Shown piece by piece: positions 49,877 through 58,232 of a DNA stretch of 64,000 nt. A program made the position numbers and the translations under genes. The stretch spans positions 329,743-393,742 of the forward strand of contig LIQB01000003.2 of assembly GCA_001411745.2 (NCBI GenBank), read 5' to 3'. The stretch is from Psychrobacter glacincola (GTDB taxonomy: Bacteria > Pseudomonadota > Gammaproteobacteria > Pseudomonadales > Moraxellaceae). Each line of letters opens with the position of its first letter. Within the stretch, counting starts at the first letter, position 1. The notes under the pieces are model-generated. The model made no database searches. It saw only the letters and a program-made list of their open reading frames with translations, and was not told the origin of the DNA.

Positions 49877-50779
49877 TTAATACTCCCAATAATCAGTGCG
49901 GATTAAAAAAGTTCGGCTTCGATCTAAAGCTAGCGCCCCAGTGCTAGAAAAGCCAGCGCACACACTCAGTACATTGCGACCATCTAACTCAAACTCACTA
50001 ACGCCATATAAATCGGCTGTAGCATTAACGATTTTAGATAGCATTAGCGGCAGTTCTCCAACCAAGAGAGAGTTGCTGTTGTTTGCTAAATAAATCGGGC
50101 TAATTAAATCAACACTTGACACATCAAGAACTTGGTTAGCGGCAGATAATGCGCTTGATGTTGCTGTACTTACGATTGTTGCGACCTCAGACTCCAGCTG
50201 TAAAGAGATAGCTAAGCTTGAGCTATACATAAGATATGGAGATACTAGCTGCGAATTATGACCGACATTAAAAAAGCAAATATTTTTACCATTTACGCTT
50301 GGAAGTCCTGACTTTACAGCGCCCCAATACGTGATACGTGCTGATAGTTTAGTTACCGCGCTATGCTGTATCAGTTCTATGAAGATAACGCCGCGCTCAG
50401 ATACCAGCATTTGCCAACCATTAGCGGCGTTAACTTTATCAGCATTGCTGAAAGATTTCACTGGCGCGTTATGGTTTGGATTTGTACGAGCATCTTGATA
50501 CTGGTAATACCAGTCTGTTTTAGCGGCACTGGTATCATCAATGCCTAGTCGATAATCACTCATCGCAGCGCTAGGGCTAACAAACTCAATAACGTTTGCA
50601 ACCTCGTTCGCAGCCGTCCATCCTGCACTTGCTTTTGCACCATACCCCGTGACTAAGCACGATTTTAATATCGCCTTAACATCGCCTGGCACACGCGAGT
50701 TATAGTTAATCTGTGGCGCACCCGCGTCAGTGCTTTTAAAGCGCAATACTGGCTCGCTAACTGGATTTAAAAAACTCAT
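49877..50779 (-). CDS. Hypothetical tail-region protein, 300 aa
   Basis: Not recognised. Starts MSFLNPVSEPVLRFKSTD; beta-rich with GWTAANEVANVIEFVSPS and WQMLVSERGVIFIELIQ. It lies among distal-tail genes and may be a tip or fibre-related protein. Confidence 0.68.
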   Translation of the reverse strand: MSFLNPVSEPVLRFKSTDAGAPQINYNSRVPGDVKAILKSCLVTGYGAKASAGWTAANEVANVIEFVSPSAAMSDYRLGIDDTSAAKTDWYYQYQDARTNPNHNAPVKSFSNADKVNAANGWQMLVSERGVIFIELIQHSAVTKLSARITYWGAVKSGLPSVNGKNICFFNVGHNSQLVSPYLMYSSSLAISLQLESEVATIVSTATSSALSAANQVLDVSSVDLISPIYLANNSNSLLVGELPLMLSKIVNATADLYGVSEFELDGRNVLSVCAGFSSTGALALDRSRTFLIRTDYWEY

Positions 50780-50788
50780 AATCTACCC

Positions 50789-51013
50789 TTACTTATTTAG
50801 TACAAACTCATACGGTCCGTGTGTAATTGGCTCGCATCCATCAGCAACGTAGGTAATCCCAACTATCATATTTTTGTCGTAGTCGAACGACCAATTGCCA
50901 GCACCATCGGGCGCTATCTGAGCAATACATTTTCCTGTTTTCCAGTAAAATATAGACACGTAATCAATCGCCGTGCCGTCAAATCTCTTTACTTTGCCGT
51001 TTATCGTTGCCAT
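50789..51013 (-). CDS. Small beta-sandwich protein, 74 aa
   Basis: Starts MATINGKVKRFDGTAIDYVSI; the pattern GxVxxxDGxxxxxVxxFxxxTGKxIAQ and GNWSFDY is that of a carboxypeptidase-regulatory-like domain. Phages use such domains on virion surfaces. One nt separates it from the next gene. Confidence 0.68.
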   Translation of the reverse strand: MATINGKVKRFDGTAIDYVSIFYWKTGKCIAQIAPDGAGNWSFDYDKNMIVGITYVADGCEPITHGPYEFVLNK

Positions 51014-51014
51014 A

Positions 51015-51359
51015 TCACACGCCCATTGTTAGCGCCGTTAATGTTACATAGCCACCTTGATATACTTGCGGCTTATCAAGTGATAGCTCGGTTGCCACGT
51101 CAAGCGTAGCTATGAGCGTACCGTCAGCTGCAAATATTTTAGCTGCCGTGGGTACGCCTGATGTGACGGCTAAGACCTTTGGCGGTATTTTAAACGTCAT
51201 GATTGTATTAGTAATTGACTCTTGCACTGGATTGAGTAGCGCAAACTCGGCTGCTAGTGTTGCCCCTACATAGAGCGACAACACCGAATTAGTACCGACA
51301 TTTAAGCGGTCTGCAATACCCTTTAGTGCTGCATTTTTAGCATCAACACTTAATATCAT
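51015..51359 (-). CDS. Hypothetical prophage protein, 114 aa
   Basis: Not recognised. Starts MILSVDAKNAALKGIADRLN and has a beta-rich middle with TFKIPPKVLAVTSG. It overlaps the 558-aa gene by 4 bases (ATGA), so translation is coupled. Probably structural. Confidence 0.68.
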   Translation of the reverse strand: MILSVDAKNAALKGIADRLNVGTNSVLSLYVGATLAAEFALLNPVQESITNTIMTFKIPPKVLAVTSGVPTAAKIFAADGTLIATLDVATELSLDKPQVYQGGYVTLTALTMGV

Positions 51360-53032
51360 GCTGCACCTCGCACACGGTCAATGTTGGCGTGATAACCAAT
51401 AGTGAAATCGTAAGTATTTAAGCTGTCGATTTGATGCTGCTGGATAGCACTGCCAAACCACACGGGGTTCTTTGCTGCCTCGGTATTGAGTCGAACCACG
51501 TTAGCTGCCGACCAACCCGTGCTCCACGCTGCTATTGGTATCGTAAAATACGGATAGCCGGTCATCGGGTTAATAGGTGCTGTCAGTGTTGTTGTTGAGC
51601 CAGTGCCAATCTCACCCACTGTTTCACCAACGATGCGAAATGCAGTGGCACTTGTAAACACTAGCGCCCATCGTTCTTCAATCGCATCACGATTGGTCAC
51701 GACAATAGGATTGTTTGCTGTCTGTAATTGAGCCTCAGCTCTATCGCCAATCAACTGATCGCTAAATTCTTTTGTCCACGACTTTTGGCTAAACACATTA
51801 AACGTTCGTGCTTGCATATCGCCCATAACGAGCATTGAGCTAAATACTGCTGCATCTGTATAGTTATGAGTAATGGGGTTTAGTAGATTGACTGTTTGGC
51901 CGCTAATGGACGCTACTTTAGCCAAGTCCATGATTCGATATTTAGCGGTTAATGGCGCTGTATAACCTGACATATCAAACATGCCGTTAAGCTGTAATGT
52001 ACCTGCGTCTAAGTCAATATCAAGATAGTCAAAACTAACCCTTACATCATTAGCATCAACCAGGTTTACATCGGACAGTCGCTCAAAACCCAAATCAAAC
52101 GTGTCGTTTGGCGCGTTGGTTGGTAGCTGCATCGATTTTAATTCAGTAATTGTTACTAAGTCGCCGACATCAACCAAATCAACTAAGCCGTCCGATGGCA
52201 ATCTTGATAAATCAACACCAACTTTCTGACTATCTAGTGATAAACCTGATGGTGCGATACGCAGCTTACTAGATATCAATGTTACTTGTTCGGAGCCGAT
52301 GATAGCTGGCGCACTTAGCTTAGTTGCACCATAAAACTTTAGACTTGCATTTTTTCTTGTGCTGAATATATCAAATGCCTGTCCTAACTCTGGAGTATCT
52401 AATTCGCCGCCAAAATCGTACTGTAACGGCTCTCTAATCGTCAGCGTAACAACCCTCATGGCATATTGCGGATCAGGAGTCTCAACCAGCACATCAGTAA
52501 CTTTTAAAAATTGAAAGTAAACAACCTCGCCGATTGGCGTGGATTGCGGAATTTGCTTTTGCATCAACTGAGTAACTTTTACAACATCACCGATTACAGG
52601 TACAAACTCGCCTTGATTTGCAAATTTAAACGTATAGCTACCTTTGTAATTCTTGCCTTGATAGTAGGCGCGGTAACTCTCTTGCGGATAAGTGTAGCTG
52701 TTCATATATTCCGCAGCATCAGTACGTCTATCAGCAAAACTTGTAGCAGAGAACATAAATACCGAGGCGTTAGGGTTGCTAGGTATCTCCGTAATCAACA
52801 CACGTGACGCTTGCAGTAGGTCAGTGCTAGGCGTTAAGACAGACGGGAATACTTTACGCAAGCGCACACGACCTTCTAGCGCGTCAATATCAGATACATC
52901 GGGGAATAGGTTGTTAGATACCCCGTCAATGACGGCGATACCCGTTGGCAATCCGCCGCCGTCTGGCGTGTCTGCCATGACCTCGCTTTTTAGCATTTCT
53001 AAATCGTTTTGAGTAATCGCCATTGTTGTCAT
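51356..53032 (-). CDS. Hypothetical tail protein, 558 aa
   Basis: Not recognised as a named family. Begins MTTMAITQNDLEMLKSE, with a DTPDGGGLPTG segment near residue 20. The later region is beta-rich (VVYFQFLKVTDVLVETPDPQ, KYRIMDLAKVASISGQTVNL). Its size and place between tail tube and hub-like gene fit a distal tail or tube-associated structural protein. The start may instead be the ATG three codons later. A terminator precedes it. Confidence 0.7.
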   Translation of the reverse strand: MTTMAITQNDLEMLKSEVMADTPDGGGLPTGIAVIDGVSNNLFPDVSDIDALEGRVRLRKVFPSVLTPSTDLLQASRVLITEIPSNPNASVFMFSATSFADRRTDAAEYMNSYTYPQESYRAYYQGKNYKGSYTFKFANQGEFVPVIGDVVKVTQLMQKQIPQSTPIGEVVYFQFLKVTDVLVETPDPQYAMRVVTLTIREPLQYDFGGELDTPELGQAFDIFSTRKNASLKFYGATKLSAPAIIGSEQVTLISSKLRIAPSGLSLDSQKVGVDLSRLPSDGLVDLVDVGDLVTITELKSMQLPTNAPNDTFDLGFERLSDVNLVDANDVRVSFDYLDIDLDAGTLQLNGMFDMSGYTAPLTAKYRIMDLAKVASISGQTVNLLNPITHNYTDAAVFSSMLVMGDMQARTFNVFSQKSWTKEFSDQLIGDRAEAQLQTANNPIVVTNRDAIEERWALVFTSATAFRIVGETVGEIGTGSTTTLTAPINPMTGYPYFTIPIAAWSTGWSAANVVRLNTEAAKNPVWFGSAIQQHQIDSLNTYDFTIGYHANIDRVRGAA

Positions 53033-53050
53033 CCATCAAATTTTGGGCAT

Positions 53051-53075
53051 TAAAAAACCCACTTCGATGAGTGGG
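53051..53075 (-). terminator. Terminator before the 558-aa gene
   Basis: Minus strand CCCACT (53070-53075) pairs with AGTGGG (53058-53063), 6-nt loop, then T6 (53052-53057). Confidence 0.82.
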
Positions 53076-53096
53076 CTGTGGTTTTGCTAATTGGGT

Positions 53097-53201
53097 TTAT
53101 TTTTTGATTTCAGCTATTAGTTTTGCGGCTCTATCGTTAATGCGCTTTTGACGCTCGATAGGCAATGATGCCATGTAGTCATCGAATGATACAGCTTTCA
53201 T
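53097..53201 (-). CDS. 34-aa peptide resembling the N-terminus of HigA-type antitoxins
   Basis: Encodes MKAVSFDDYMASLPIERQ followed by KRINDRAAKLIAEIKK. ATG at 53199-53201 has AAAGG nine nt upstream. The LPxERQxRIxxRAAxLIAE pattern is that of the helix before the helix-turn-helix of HigA/XRE antitoxins, but no DNA-binding domain follows. It is 12 bp after the 93-aa gene and ends before a terminator. It may be a truncated antitoxin or an independent small protein. Confidence 0.6.
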   Translation of the reverse strand: MKAVSFDDYMASLPIERQKRINDRAAKLIAEIKK

Positions 53202-53213
53202 ATTAAACGCCTT

Positions 53214-53495
53214 TTATAAATCGCCGCCACACTCACTACTAGGTATAAGCTTTACTTCACCTGCTACCCATTCACCATTCCAAGCATCATCGCGTATCTC
53301 AAAGTAAGGCTTGCTTGTATTGGGATTGGTTGGTGGTTTTGTGCTCATAGTAATCTTAACTTTCCCTGTTTCGCAATCGTATGAGCCGCATAATCCGCCA
53401 CGCTCATTAACCATATCTCCATTACCGTTAGGTGCGTATACTCTGTCGGTTCTATCGCTAACAGATAGCTCTGTCTTTACCTTGTTATCACTCAT
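53214..53495 (-). CDS. Hypothetical prophage protein, 93 aa
   Basis: Not recognised. Starts MSDNKVKTELSVSDRTDRVY; Gly/Asn-rich with CGSYDCETGKV and CGGDL. The ATG at 53493-53495 overlaps the upstream TGA (ATGA) and has AGGTGG upstream; I prefer it to a GTG three codons earlier. Confidence 0.68.
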   Translation of the reverse strand: MSDNKVKTELSVSDRTDRVYAPNGNGDMVNERGGLCGSYDCETGKVKITMSTKPPTNPNTSKPYFEIRDDAWNGEWVAGEVKLIPSSECGGDL

Positions 53496-53734
53496 ACCAG
53501 CCACCTAGTCATCTTGTGTATTCGCTCATAAGGTATTAGTAGTGGTTTTGGTATATCGTCAGCAGTATAGATAACCCCTGGTCTTTGCTTCATCATTTCA
53601 GGACTGCACGACTTCTTCACTTCATCCATCGCCCTTTCCGCCAGCTTTTCAGGCGTATTATCTTCGGCTTTAGCAAGTTCAAAATCAGTCAACGTAACGC
53701 TTATTGTTTTATTGTTAATGTCTGATAATCGCAT
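53492..53734 (-). CDS. Hypothetical prophage protein, 80 aa
   Basis: Not recognised. Starts MRLSDINNKTISVTLTDFEL; helical and charged. It is coupled to the 93-aa gene by an ATGA overlap. The pattern is not that of a known tail protein, so it may be accessory. Confidence 0.65.
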   Translation of the reverse strand: MRLSDINNKTISVTLTDFELAKAEDNTPEKLAERAMDEVKKSCSPEMMKQRPGVIYTADDIPKPLLIPYERIHKMTRWLV

Positions 53735-53773
53735 AGCTATAACTCCTTGTAAATTATAGCCAATTATACCACT

Positions 53774-54205
53774 TCACACGCTCGGTATCTCTAAAAACCT
53801 AAGCGTTACGTTATAGTAATCGCTCAACTGCGGGCTTGTGCTGCCTTTGATTGGCGTTGCATTAATAGCCTCTTGTGTTGTATCAAACATGACTTTAACG
53901 CGCTTTACCGCCCCATCTGCTAGGTAATCTAGCCAAAAAGTAGCGCCTAGCTTGTCACGCTCGGATTTGAGCGCATTAATCGTTGCTCTAGATAGTACGC
54001 CATGACCATCAGGTGCTTGCATGGTGTACGGTCTGCCAGCTTTGCGTTCTGATTGTTGGATTATTAACGTGCCATCTAACGCGTATTTATTGTTTGATAC
54101 AATGGCCGACCAGTCGTGCTCACCTTCGGGATATAAGCTATCAGACAAGACAATAACCGCGCCTGTGGCTGTATTCGTCAGCTTGGTTTGTGCATTAGTA
54201 CGCAT
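53774..54205 (-). CDS. Probable tail protein, 143 aa
   Basis: Not recognised. Beta-rich: GTLIIQQSERKAGRPYTMQ, ATFWLDYLADGAVKRVKVMF, and LSDYYNVTLRFLEIPSV near the end. It follows the tail tube gene and a terminator, so a tail terminator, tip or tube-related function is likely. Confidence 0.68.
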   Translation of the reverse strand: MRTNAQTKLTNTATGAVIVLSDSLYPEGEHDWSAIVSNNKYALDGTLIIQQSERKAGRPYTMQAPDGHGVLSRATINALKSERDKLGATFWLDYLADGAVKRVKVMFDTTQEAINATPIKGSTSPQLSDYYNVTLRFLEIPSV

Positions 54206-54260
54206 GATTGATCCTTCTTTTATTTAAGTAAGCCATCGACACGCAATGACTTAATTAAAT

Positions 54261-54293
54261 AAAAATAGGCCTATGCGAAATCACATAGACCTA
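54261..54293 (-). terminator. Terminator after the tail tube gene
   Basis: Nine-bp stem with a wobble (54284-54292 with 54267-54275), 8-nt loop, then a T-rich run on the minus strand. Located where the highly expressed tube gene ends. Confidence 0.78.
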
Positions 54294-54297
54294 CAAA

Positions 54298-55047
54298 TTA
54301 TAACTTCACAATCTCATACGTTGCTTCTTCTGCTTCGTCATATAACAAGTCAGCTTCAAGCGTCATTTCGCTAAAGTCATCACTGATTAGATCAAGCGTA
54401 TCAGCAGGTGATAGCTTGGCACGATAAGCTGTGACCACCTGCTTATCTTTTTGACCAACTTTGTTTAGACCATCAACACGGATTCGATAATAATCAACAT
54501 CGTCAGTCATTGGCTTCATAACCGTTGCGGTGCCGTAACTATAAGTCACGATTAGCGGCGATGTGAGCGTCTGCTTTTCTAATAGCTCGATGGTGCCGTA
54601 CTTTTTATCAATCGTGTAGTCAATGCCTTCGACCAAAGCAAGCGCGGTGACGGTAGTGCTGTCTGTAAACGATGTGATTTCAGTCACATTTTTATGCTTC
54701 AGGAAGATGATGTCACCCACTTCTGAAACAGCGTGTTCTTCGCCCGTTGCAGTACCAGTAGCAACTTCTGTGACCGTTGCTTGTAATGCTGCTTGCATTG
54801 CTTCTGGACGACGCTCATTAAGCGTTAAGCTAAATGTAGTAGCTTTTCTGCCATCATCTTTGTCCCATACTTGATTTTTACCTGAATGGTATTCAATTAG
54901 CTCTTTCTCATCCTCGACCGAATGCGAGAATGACGCGGCATTTGCTACACCAACCCAAAAGGGTTTGCCTTCTACGCCATTTTTAACAGCGGTCAAATAT
55001 ACTTTACCGTTACCGATAAATGCGTGAGATTGTTGTTTATCTGCCAT
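54298..55047 (-). CDS. Phage tail tube (major tail) protein
   Basis: A 249-residue protein with the beta-rich makeup of siphophage tube subunits: FIGNGKVYLTAVKNGVEG, VGVANAASFSHSVEDE, GTIELLEKQTLTSPLIVTYSYG and RAKLSPADTLDLISDD. It lies after the gp37-like connector gene and before the other tail genes, and ends in a terminator as expected for an abundantly made protein. No sheath gene is adjacent, which supports a non-contractile tail. Confidence 0.8.
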   Translation of the reverse strand: MADKQQSHAFIGNGKVYLTAVKNGVEGKPFWVGVANAASFSHSVEDEKELIEYHSGKNQVWDKDDGRKATTFSLTLNERRPEAMQAALQATVTEVATGTATGEEHAVSEVGDIIFLKHKNVTEITSFTDSTTVTALALVEGIDYTIDKKYGTIELLEKQTLTSPLIVTYSYGTATVMKPMTDDVDYYRIRVDGLNKVGQKDKQVVTAYRAKLSPADTLDLISDDFSEMTLEADLLYDEAEEATYEIVKL

Positions 55048-55059
55048 GTTGCATATCTC

Positions 55060-55482
55060 CTATGGCTGGAATTTAGTTTGAAAAGTGAATGGTATTAGCG
55101 CAATAGTCGAAAAGTATTCAATACGTCCTGACGTACTGGTACGTTCCAATGGATCGTGATAGTCATCTAACTGATAACCTTGCACATAATTAATAACTTG
55201 ACTGATAAGCTCGCCTGATGACTGCATAAGCGCTTTAAAGTCGGTTTGTGATGCTTGATTGCTGACAGCCACTACTACCGTCCATTGCTGTATGTCCTGA
55301 CTGTCTATCGACCCATTAGCTACTGGACTGTTGGCAGTATTCACTACATACAAGGCAGGTGTCGTGTTCTTTTTGATTTGATTGATTGTTGCAGCTACAC
55401 CAACATCTTTAACGCCCCACTCGTCAGCTTTCGCCTCCAGGTGTTCGATCAAGCCAAGACCCACTGCAAAATAATTACTCAT
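55060..55482 (-). CDS. Mu gp37-like protein (DUF1834 type), head-tail connector region
   Basis: A 140-residue protein, MSNYFAVGLGLIEHLEAKAD at the start, with LYVVNTANSPV, WTVVVAVSNQASQT and GYQLDDYHDPLERTS. Position and pattern match the DUF1834 proteins of Mu-like phages, which are tail-terminator or minor tail components. It is coupled to the upstream gene by an ATGA overlap. Confidence 0.72.
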   Translation of the reverse strand: MSNYFAVGLGLIEHLEAKADEWGVKDVGVAATINQIKKNTTPALYVVNTANSPVANGSIDSQDIQQWTVVVAVSNQASQTDFKALMQSSGELISQVINYVQGYQLDDYHDPLERTSTSGRIEYFSTIALIPFTFQTKFQP

Positions 55483-55895
55483 AAGTCTACGTCCATAATT
55501 CGATTGATGATGTTAAGCACTGATGCGCGGTCGTTCTCGTTCATACCCATATAAGGTCTAGGCGTTACATTGCGATAAGGTAGTCCGTAATGCATCGCTT
55601 TTGCATACACCACGTTTGTGCCCCACTTGACGCCATCAGGTAGTGGTACATAGGTTAACGAACCCATTAAGCGACCAGTATCACGCAGCGTCTTACCTTT
55701 TTGCTCAATAGCCCTTAGGGAAGGCAGCCATGGTTGACGCTGTAGATCATGCTGATTATAAAAACGCTCCTCAGTTTGGTAGACCATCTCAGCGCCAGTC
55801 ATGCGGCTAAACTTCTGCATTTTTTGACTGTCAAAATACAAACCACCTAACCGTCTGATTATTTCGTCACCACCCGATAGGTTGGCATCAAACAT
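55479..55895 (-). CDS. Phage virion morphogenesis protein (Mu gpG / P2 gpS type)
   Basis: A 138-residue protein with RQPWLPSLRAIEQKGKTLRDTGRL pattern (residues 53-76) and YGLPYRNVTPRPYMGM near the end, the signature of the Phage_tail_S / gpG family that acts in tail completion or head-tail joining. It is shorter than Mu gpG. Coupled to the gp37-like gene. Confidence 0.78.
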   Translation of the reverse strand: MFDANLSGGDEIIRRLGGLYFDSQKMQKFSRMTGAEMVYQTEERFYNQHDLQRQPWLPSLRAIEQKGKTLRDTGRLMGSLTYVPLPDGVKWGTNVVYAKAMHYGLPYRNVTPRPYMGMNENDRASVLNIINRIMDVDL

Positions 55896-55903
55896 AACTC
55901 ACC

Positions 55904-56341
55904 TTACTTAATGCTTGGCATCTTGTCAAACACGTCATCACCGAACACCTGACCGCGGTAACTGTCACCAATTGGTACGGCAGGTTTGATGTACGTGCTT
56001 TGCTGCTCAGCAGGTGATAGTGGCTCAGCAAACGTAACGTTGGCGCGACCTGCACTAACGTCCTTCAACCAAGTAATAGCTTCTTTGTAGCGGTCTTCTG
56101 GCTCGCCTGTAGCATCATTCATGTACAGCAGGTATCTTGCGATATTGCAGCACACCAGTTTCAAATGCTCAGTCTTATTCAGCGGCGTTTTATAGCGTAT
56201 GGATAAGTAACTGTTCATCTTTTCGGTAGCATCAGACAGCGCATTGGTCGTAGCAAGCAGACCATCATCGTGCATCGACTCAAGCTGACCTACTGCCATA
56301 TCGCCAAAGCGTCCGACTAAATCATCACGAGTCGCATACAT
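55904..56341 (-). CDS. Mu gp36-like protein (DUF1320), head-tail connector
   Basis: A 145-residue helical protein starting MYATRDDLVGRFGDMAVGQL with SDATEKMNSYLSIRYKTPL and CCNIARYLLY, typical of DUF1320/gp36 connector-type proteins. It lies 2 bp after the HeH-domain gene in Mu order. Confidence 0.85.
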   Translation of the reverse strand: MYATRDDLVGRFGDMAVGQLESMHDDGLLATTNALSDATEKMNSYLSIRYKTPLNKTEHLKLVCCNIARYLLYMNDATGEPEDRYKEAITWLKDVSAGRANVTFAEPLSPAEQQSTYIKPAVPIGDSYRGQVFGDDVFDKMPSIK

Positions 56342-56343
56342 AA

Positions 56344-56688
56344 TCAGTCCTTCGGAAATAGAGCGATTAGCTCGGCTTTGGTGTCTGATTCGTTGTACTC
56401 GATACCTTCTTCATCAAGTAACGCTGTTAGCTCAGCCTTGGTAAGTTTGTCGAGCTTTACCACTTCACCGGTGTCATCTTCATCGGTGTTGCTGGCATCA
56501 TCACTTTCGATTTCTTTAATAGCGCCTTTTTCAAGTAAGAATTTAGCGCGGTCTTCAGGTAAGCCTTCGATGGTTTTGCCATCTTTAATAGCTGCTTTTA
56601 GCTCATCATCAGTGATGGCTGGGATTTTATCGCCAGTGTTGAATTGGCCAATGGCTTGTAATGCGACATACATTTTTAATTTAGACAT
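56344..56688 (-). CDS. Mu gp35-like protein with C-terminal HeH/LEM motif
   Basis: A 114-residue protein. The C-terminus LDKLTKAELTALLDEEGIEY then NESDTKAELIALF is a helix-extended-helix motif that may bind nucleic acid; the first part includes DRAKFLLEKGAIKEI, as in gp35 of Mu-like prophages. ATG at 56686-56688 with GGAG 7 nt upstream is preferred to a TTG four codons earlier. A terminator lies before it. Confidence 0.78.
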   Translation of the reverse strand: MSKLKMYVALQAIGQFNTGDKIPAITDDELKAAIKDGKTIEGLPEDRAKFLLEKGAIKEIESDDASNTDEDDTGEVVKLDKLTKAELTALLDEEGIEYNESDTKAELIALFPKD

Positions 56689-56698
56689 AATTTGCTCC

Positions 56699-56726
56699 AA
56701 AAAAAGCCCTACTGATTAGGCAGGGC
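56699..56726 (-). terminator. Terminator after the major capsid gene
   Basis: Minus-strand GCCCT/AGGGC stem (56722-56726 with 56706-56710) followed by T7 and at once by GGAG of the next gene, the same junction design as before the endolysin. Confidence 0.8.
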
Positions 56727-56744
56727 AATTAGGTTAGGGTTTTG

Positions 56745-57839
56745 TTAAAGAGTGATAAAACCAGTACCACCACAGGCACCGTTTTTATTGATCGGCACAG
56801 GCAACGGGCTTGAATCAGCAATAAACTTATCGACCGATGGATCATCGCTAAACACATGGTAAGGCATCAACTCCATTGCCAACTTAGCGGGATTTTTACG
56901 ATGCTTAATCATGCAGAAATAAAGCTTGTTAGCGCGCTCAGAGATTAACCAAAATCCATCTTCTGGCATCATAAGCTCGCTTGTACCATCTTCTTTTTCA
57001 AATTCAGCGTCATACGTCCAAAACTCGATACCATCCACAGTACCACGCAAGGTCGCCTTGACTTCACCGCCAAATGAACCGTCAAACACACGAGTTGCTG
57101 TACTGTCTTTTGATGCTGTGAATTTATCGTTAAACTCTTTGTCGTCAGTCATGACATCGAAAACACGGCTGGACATGAGTGCATCAACTGGGCGGCGCTT
57201 ACCATGCTTAACTAAGTTTTTAACCATCTTTCGGACATCTTGGTAAAGTGTTGCGCCTACCTGATCCCATGCGATCAAGGGATCGAACATTAAATCTGTA
57301 TGACGACCAAAATCAACCGTCACACCTGCGTTATCATCACCTTCAACAACAACCTTGCCGTACAGCAAAGCATCACGGCACATTAGAGCGATACGGTTAG
57401 ATAGTGACTCACGGATGGTCCAGTAAGACACTGCTGCTGCCATTTCCCATTCATCTTGCATAGTTGGCGGCACACCAGCGGCATTGGTGTCAATAACGCG
57501 CATGGTTTGCAACAGCTTGAGCATTTTAGCTTTGATTTTGCTACTAGGCTCTACAATACAGGCGGGTTTAAAGTAGGGTGCTGGAATGTATTTGACATTC
57601 AGCTCAACCTTATCTTTAATCACACGACCTTGTGCGGTTGGTAATACAGCAGGCGCTAATGGAATATAGGTTTTGATATCACCTACTGGCACTTTGTCTT
57701 CGTTGTTTAAGTATTCTTCATCGCTAAAGTAGCGGTCACGAAAAAAAGTATCGACTGGTTTGCTATGATCATAAACCGCGCCAAGTTCTTCAAAAGATGC
57801 TGTTTCGATTTCAGCGCCTTCAATATTAAAAGTAGCCAT
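56745..57839 (-). CDS. Major capsid protein, lambda gpE-like
   Basis: A 364-residue protein of the Phage_cap_E family. Key features: RDRYFSDEEYLNNEDKVPVG near residue 35, AYPTAQGRVIKDKVELNVKY-like region, and YIPAPYFKPACIVEPS; then a helical spine region and NPAKLAMELMPYHVFSDDP. It follows the S49 protease and decoration genes, as expected of the icosahedral HK97-fold shell. Followed by a terminator. Confidence 0.9.
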   Translation of the reverse strand: MATFNIEGAEIETASFEELGAVYDHSKPVDTFFRDRYFSDEEYLNNEDKVPVGDIKTYIPLAPAVLPTAQGRVIKDKVELNVKYIPAPYFKPACIVEPSSKIKAKMLKLLQTMRVIDTNAAGVPPTMQDEWEMAAAVSYWTIRESLSNRIALMCRDALLYGKVVVEGDDNAGVTVDFGRHTDLMFDPLIAWDQVGATLYQDVRKMVKNLVKHGKRRPVDALMSSRVFDVMTDDKEFNDKFTASKDSTATRVFDGSFGGEVKATLRGTVDGIEFWTYDAEFEKEDGTSELMMPEDGFWLISERANKLYFCMIKHRKNPAKLAMELMPYHVFSDDPSVDKFIADSSPLPVPINKNGACGGTGFITL

Positions 57840-57851
57840 AAATATTTGTCC

Positions 57852-58232
57852 TTATTTAACGACGCTAAGCGTGATTTTAGTTGAGCGGTTAGCGTATGCA
57901 CGCGACGCTAGCTTTTGAGTTGGAGTGAGTGCCACACCGTTTAGTTTGACCTGTGCTACATCAAACTTACCTGCAACATAAACAGGCATTTCAACACCGG
58001 CGGCAATCTTGGCAGTTGCTTGCTCAGCGGTAACGTCAGCTAAACAGATAACATGCCAATCGGCTTGTGCGCCTGTACCAGTGTCGCTATGCGTCGCTAC
58101 GTTGGTGCCAGCAGCAATCTTTAGCAAGTCGCCTTTATGATATGCGGTTGCTGTAGTTGGCACGACGCTATCAGTGATAGGTGCAATATCAACTGGTAAC
58201 GGTTGCTCGGTTTTGTAAGTGAAATCAACCAT
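57852..58232 (-). CDS. Head decoration protein, lambda gpD-like
   Basis: A 126-residue protein beginning MVDFTYKTEQPLPVDIAPI and containing YHKGDLLKIAAGTNV and DWHVICLADVTAEQ, matching head decoration (HDPD) proteins that stabilise the expanded capsid. The ATG overlaps the protease stop by one base. It is directly upstream of the capsid gene as in lambda. Confidence 0.85.
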   Translation of the reverse strand: MVDFTYKTEQPLPVDIAPITDSVVPTTATAYHKGDLLKIAAGTNVATHSDTGTGAQADWHVICLADVTAEQATAKIAAGVEMPVYVAGKFDVAQVKLNGVALTPTQKLASRAYANRSTKITLSVVK

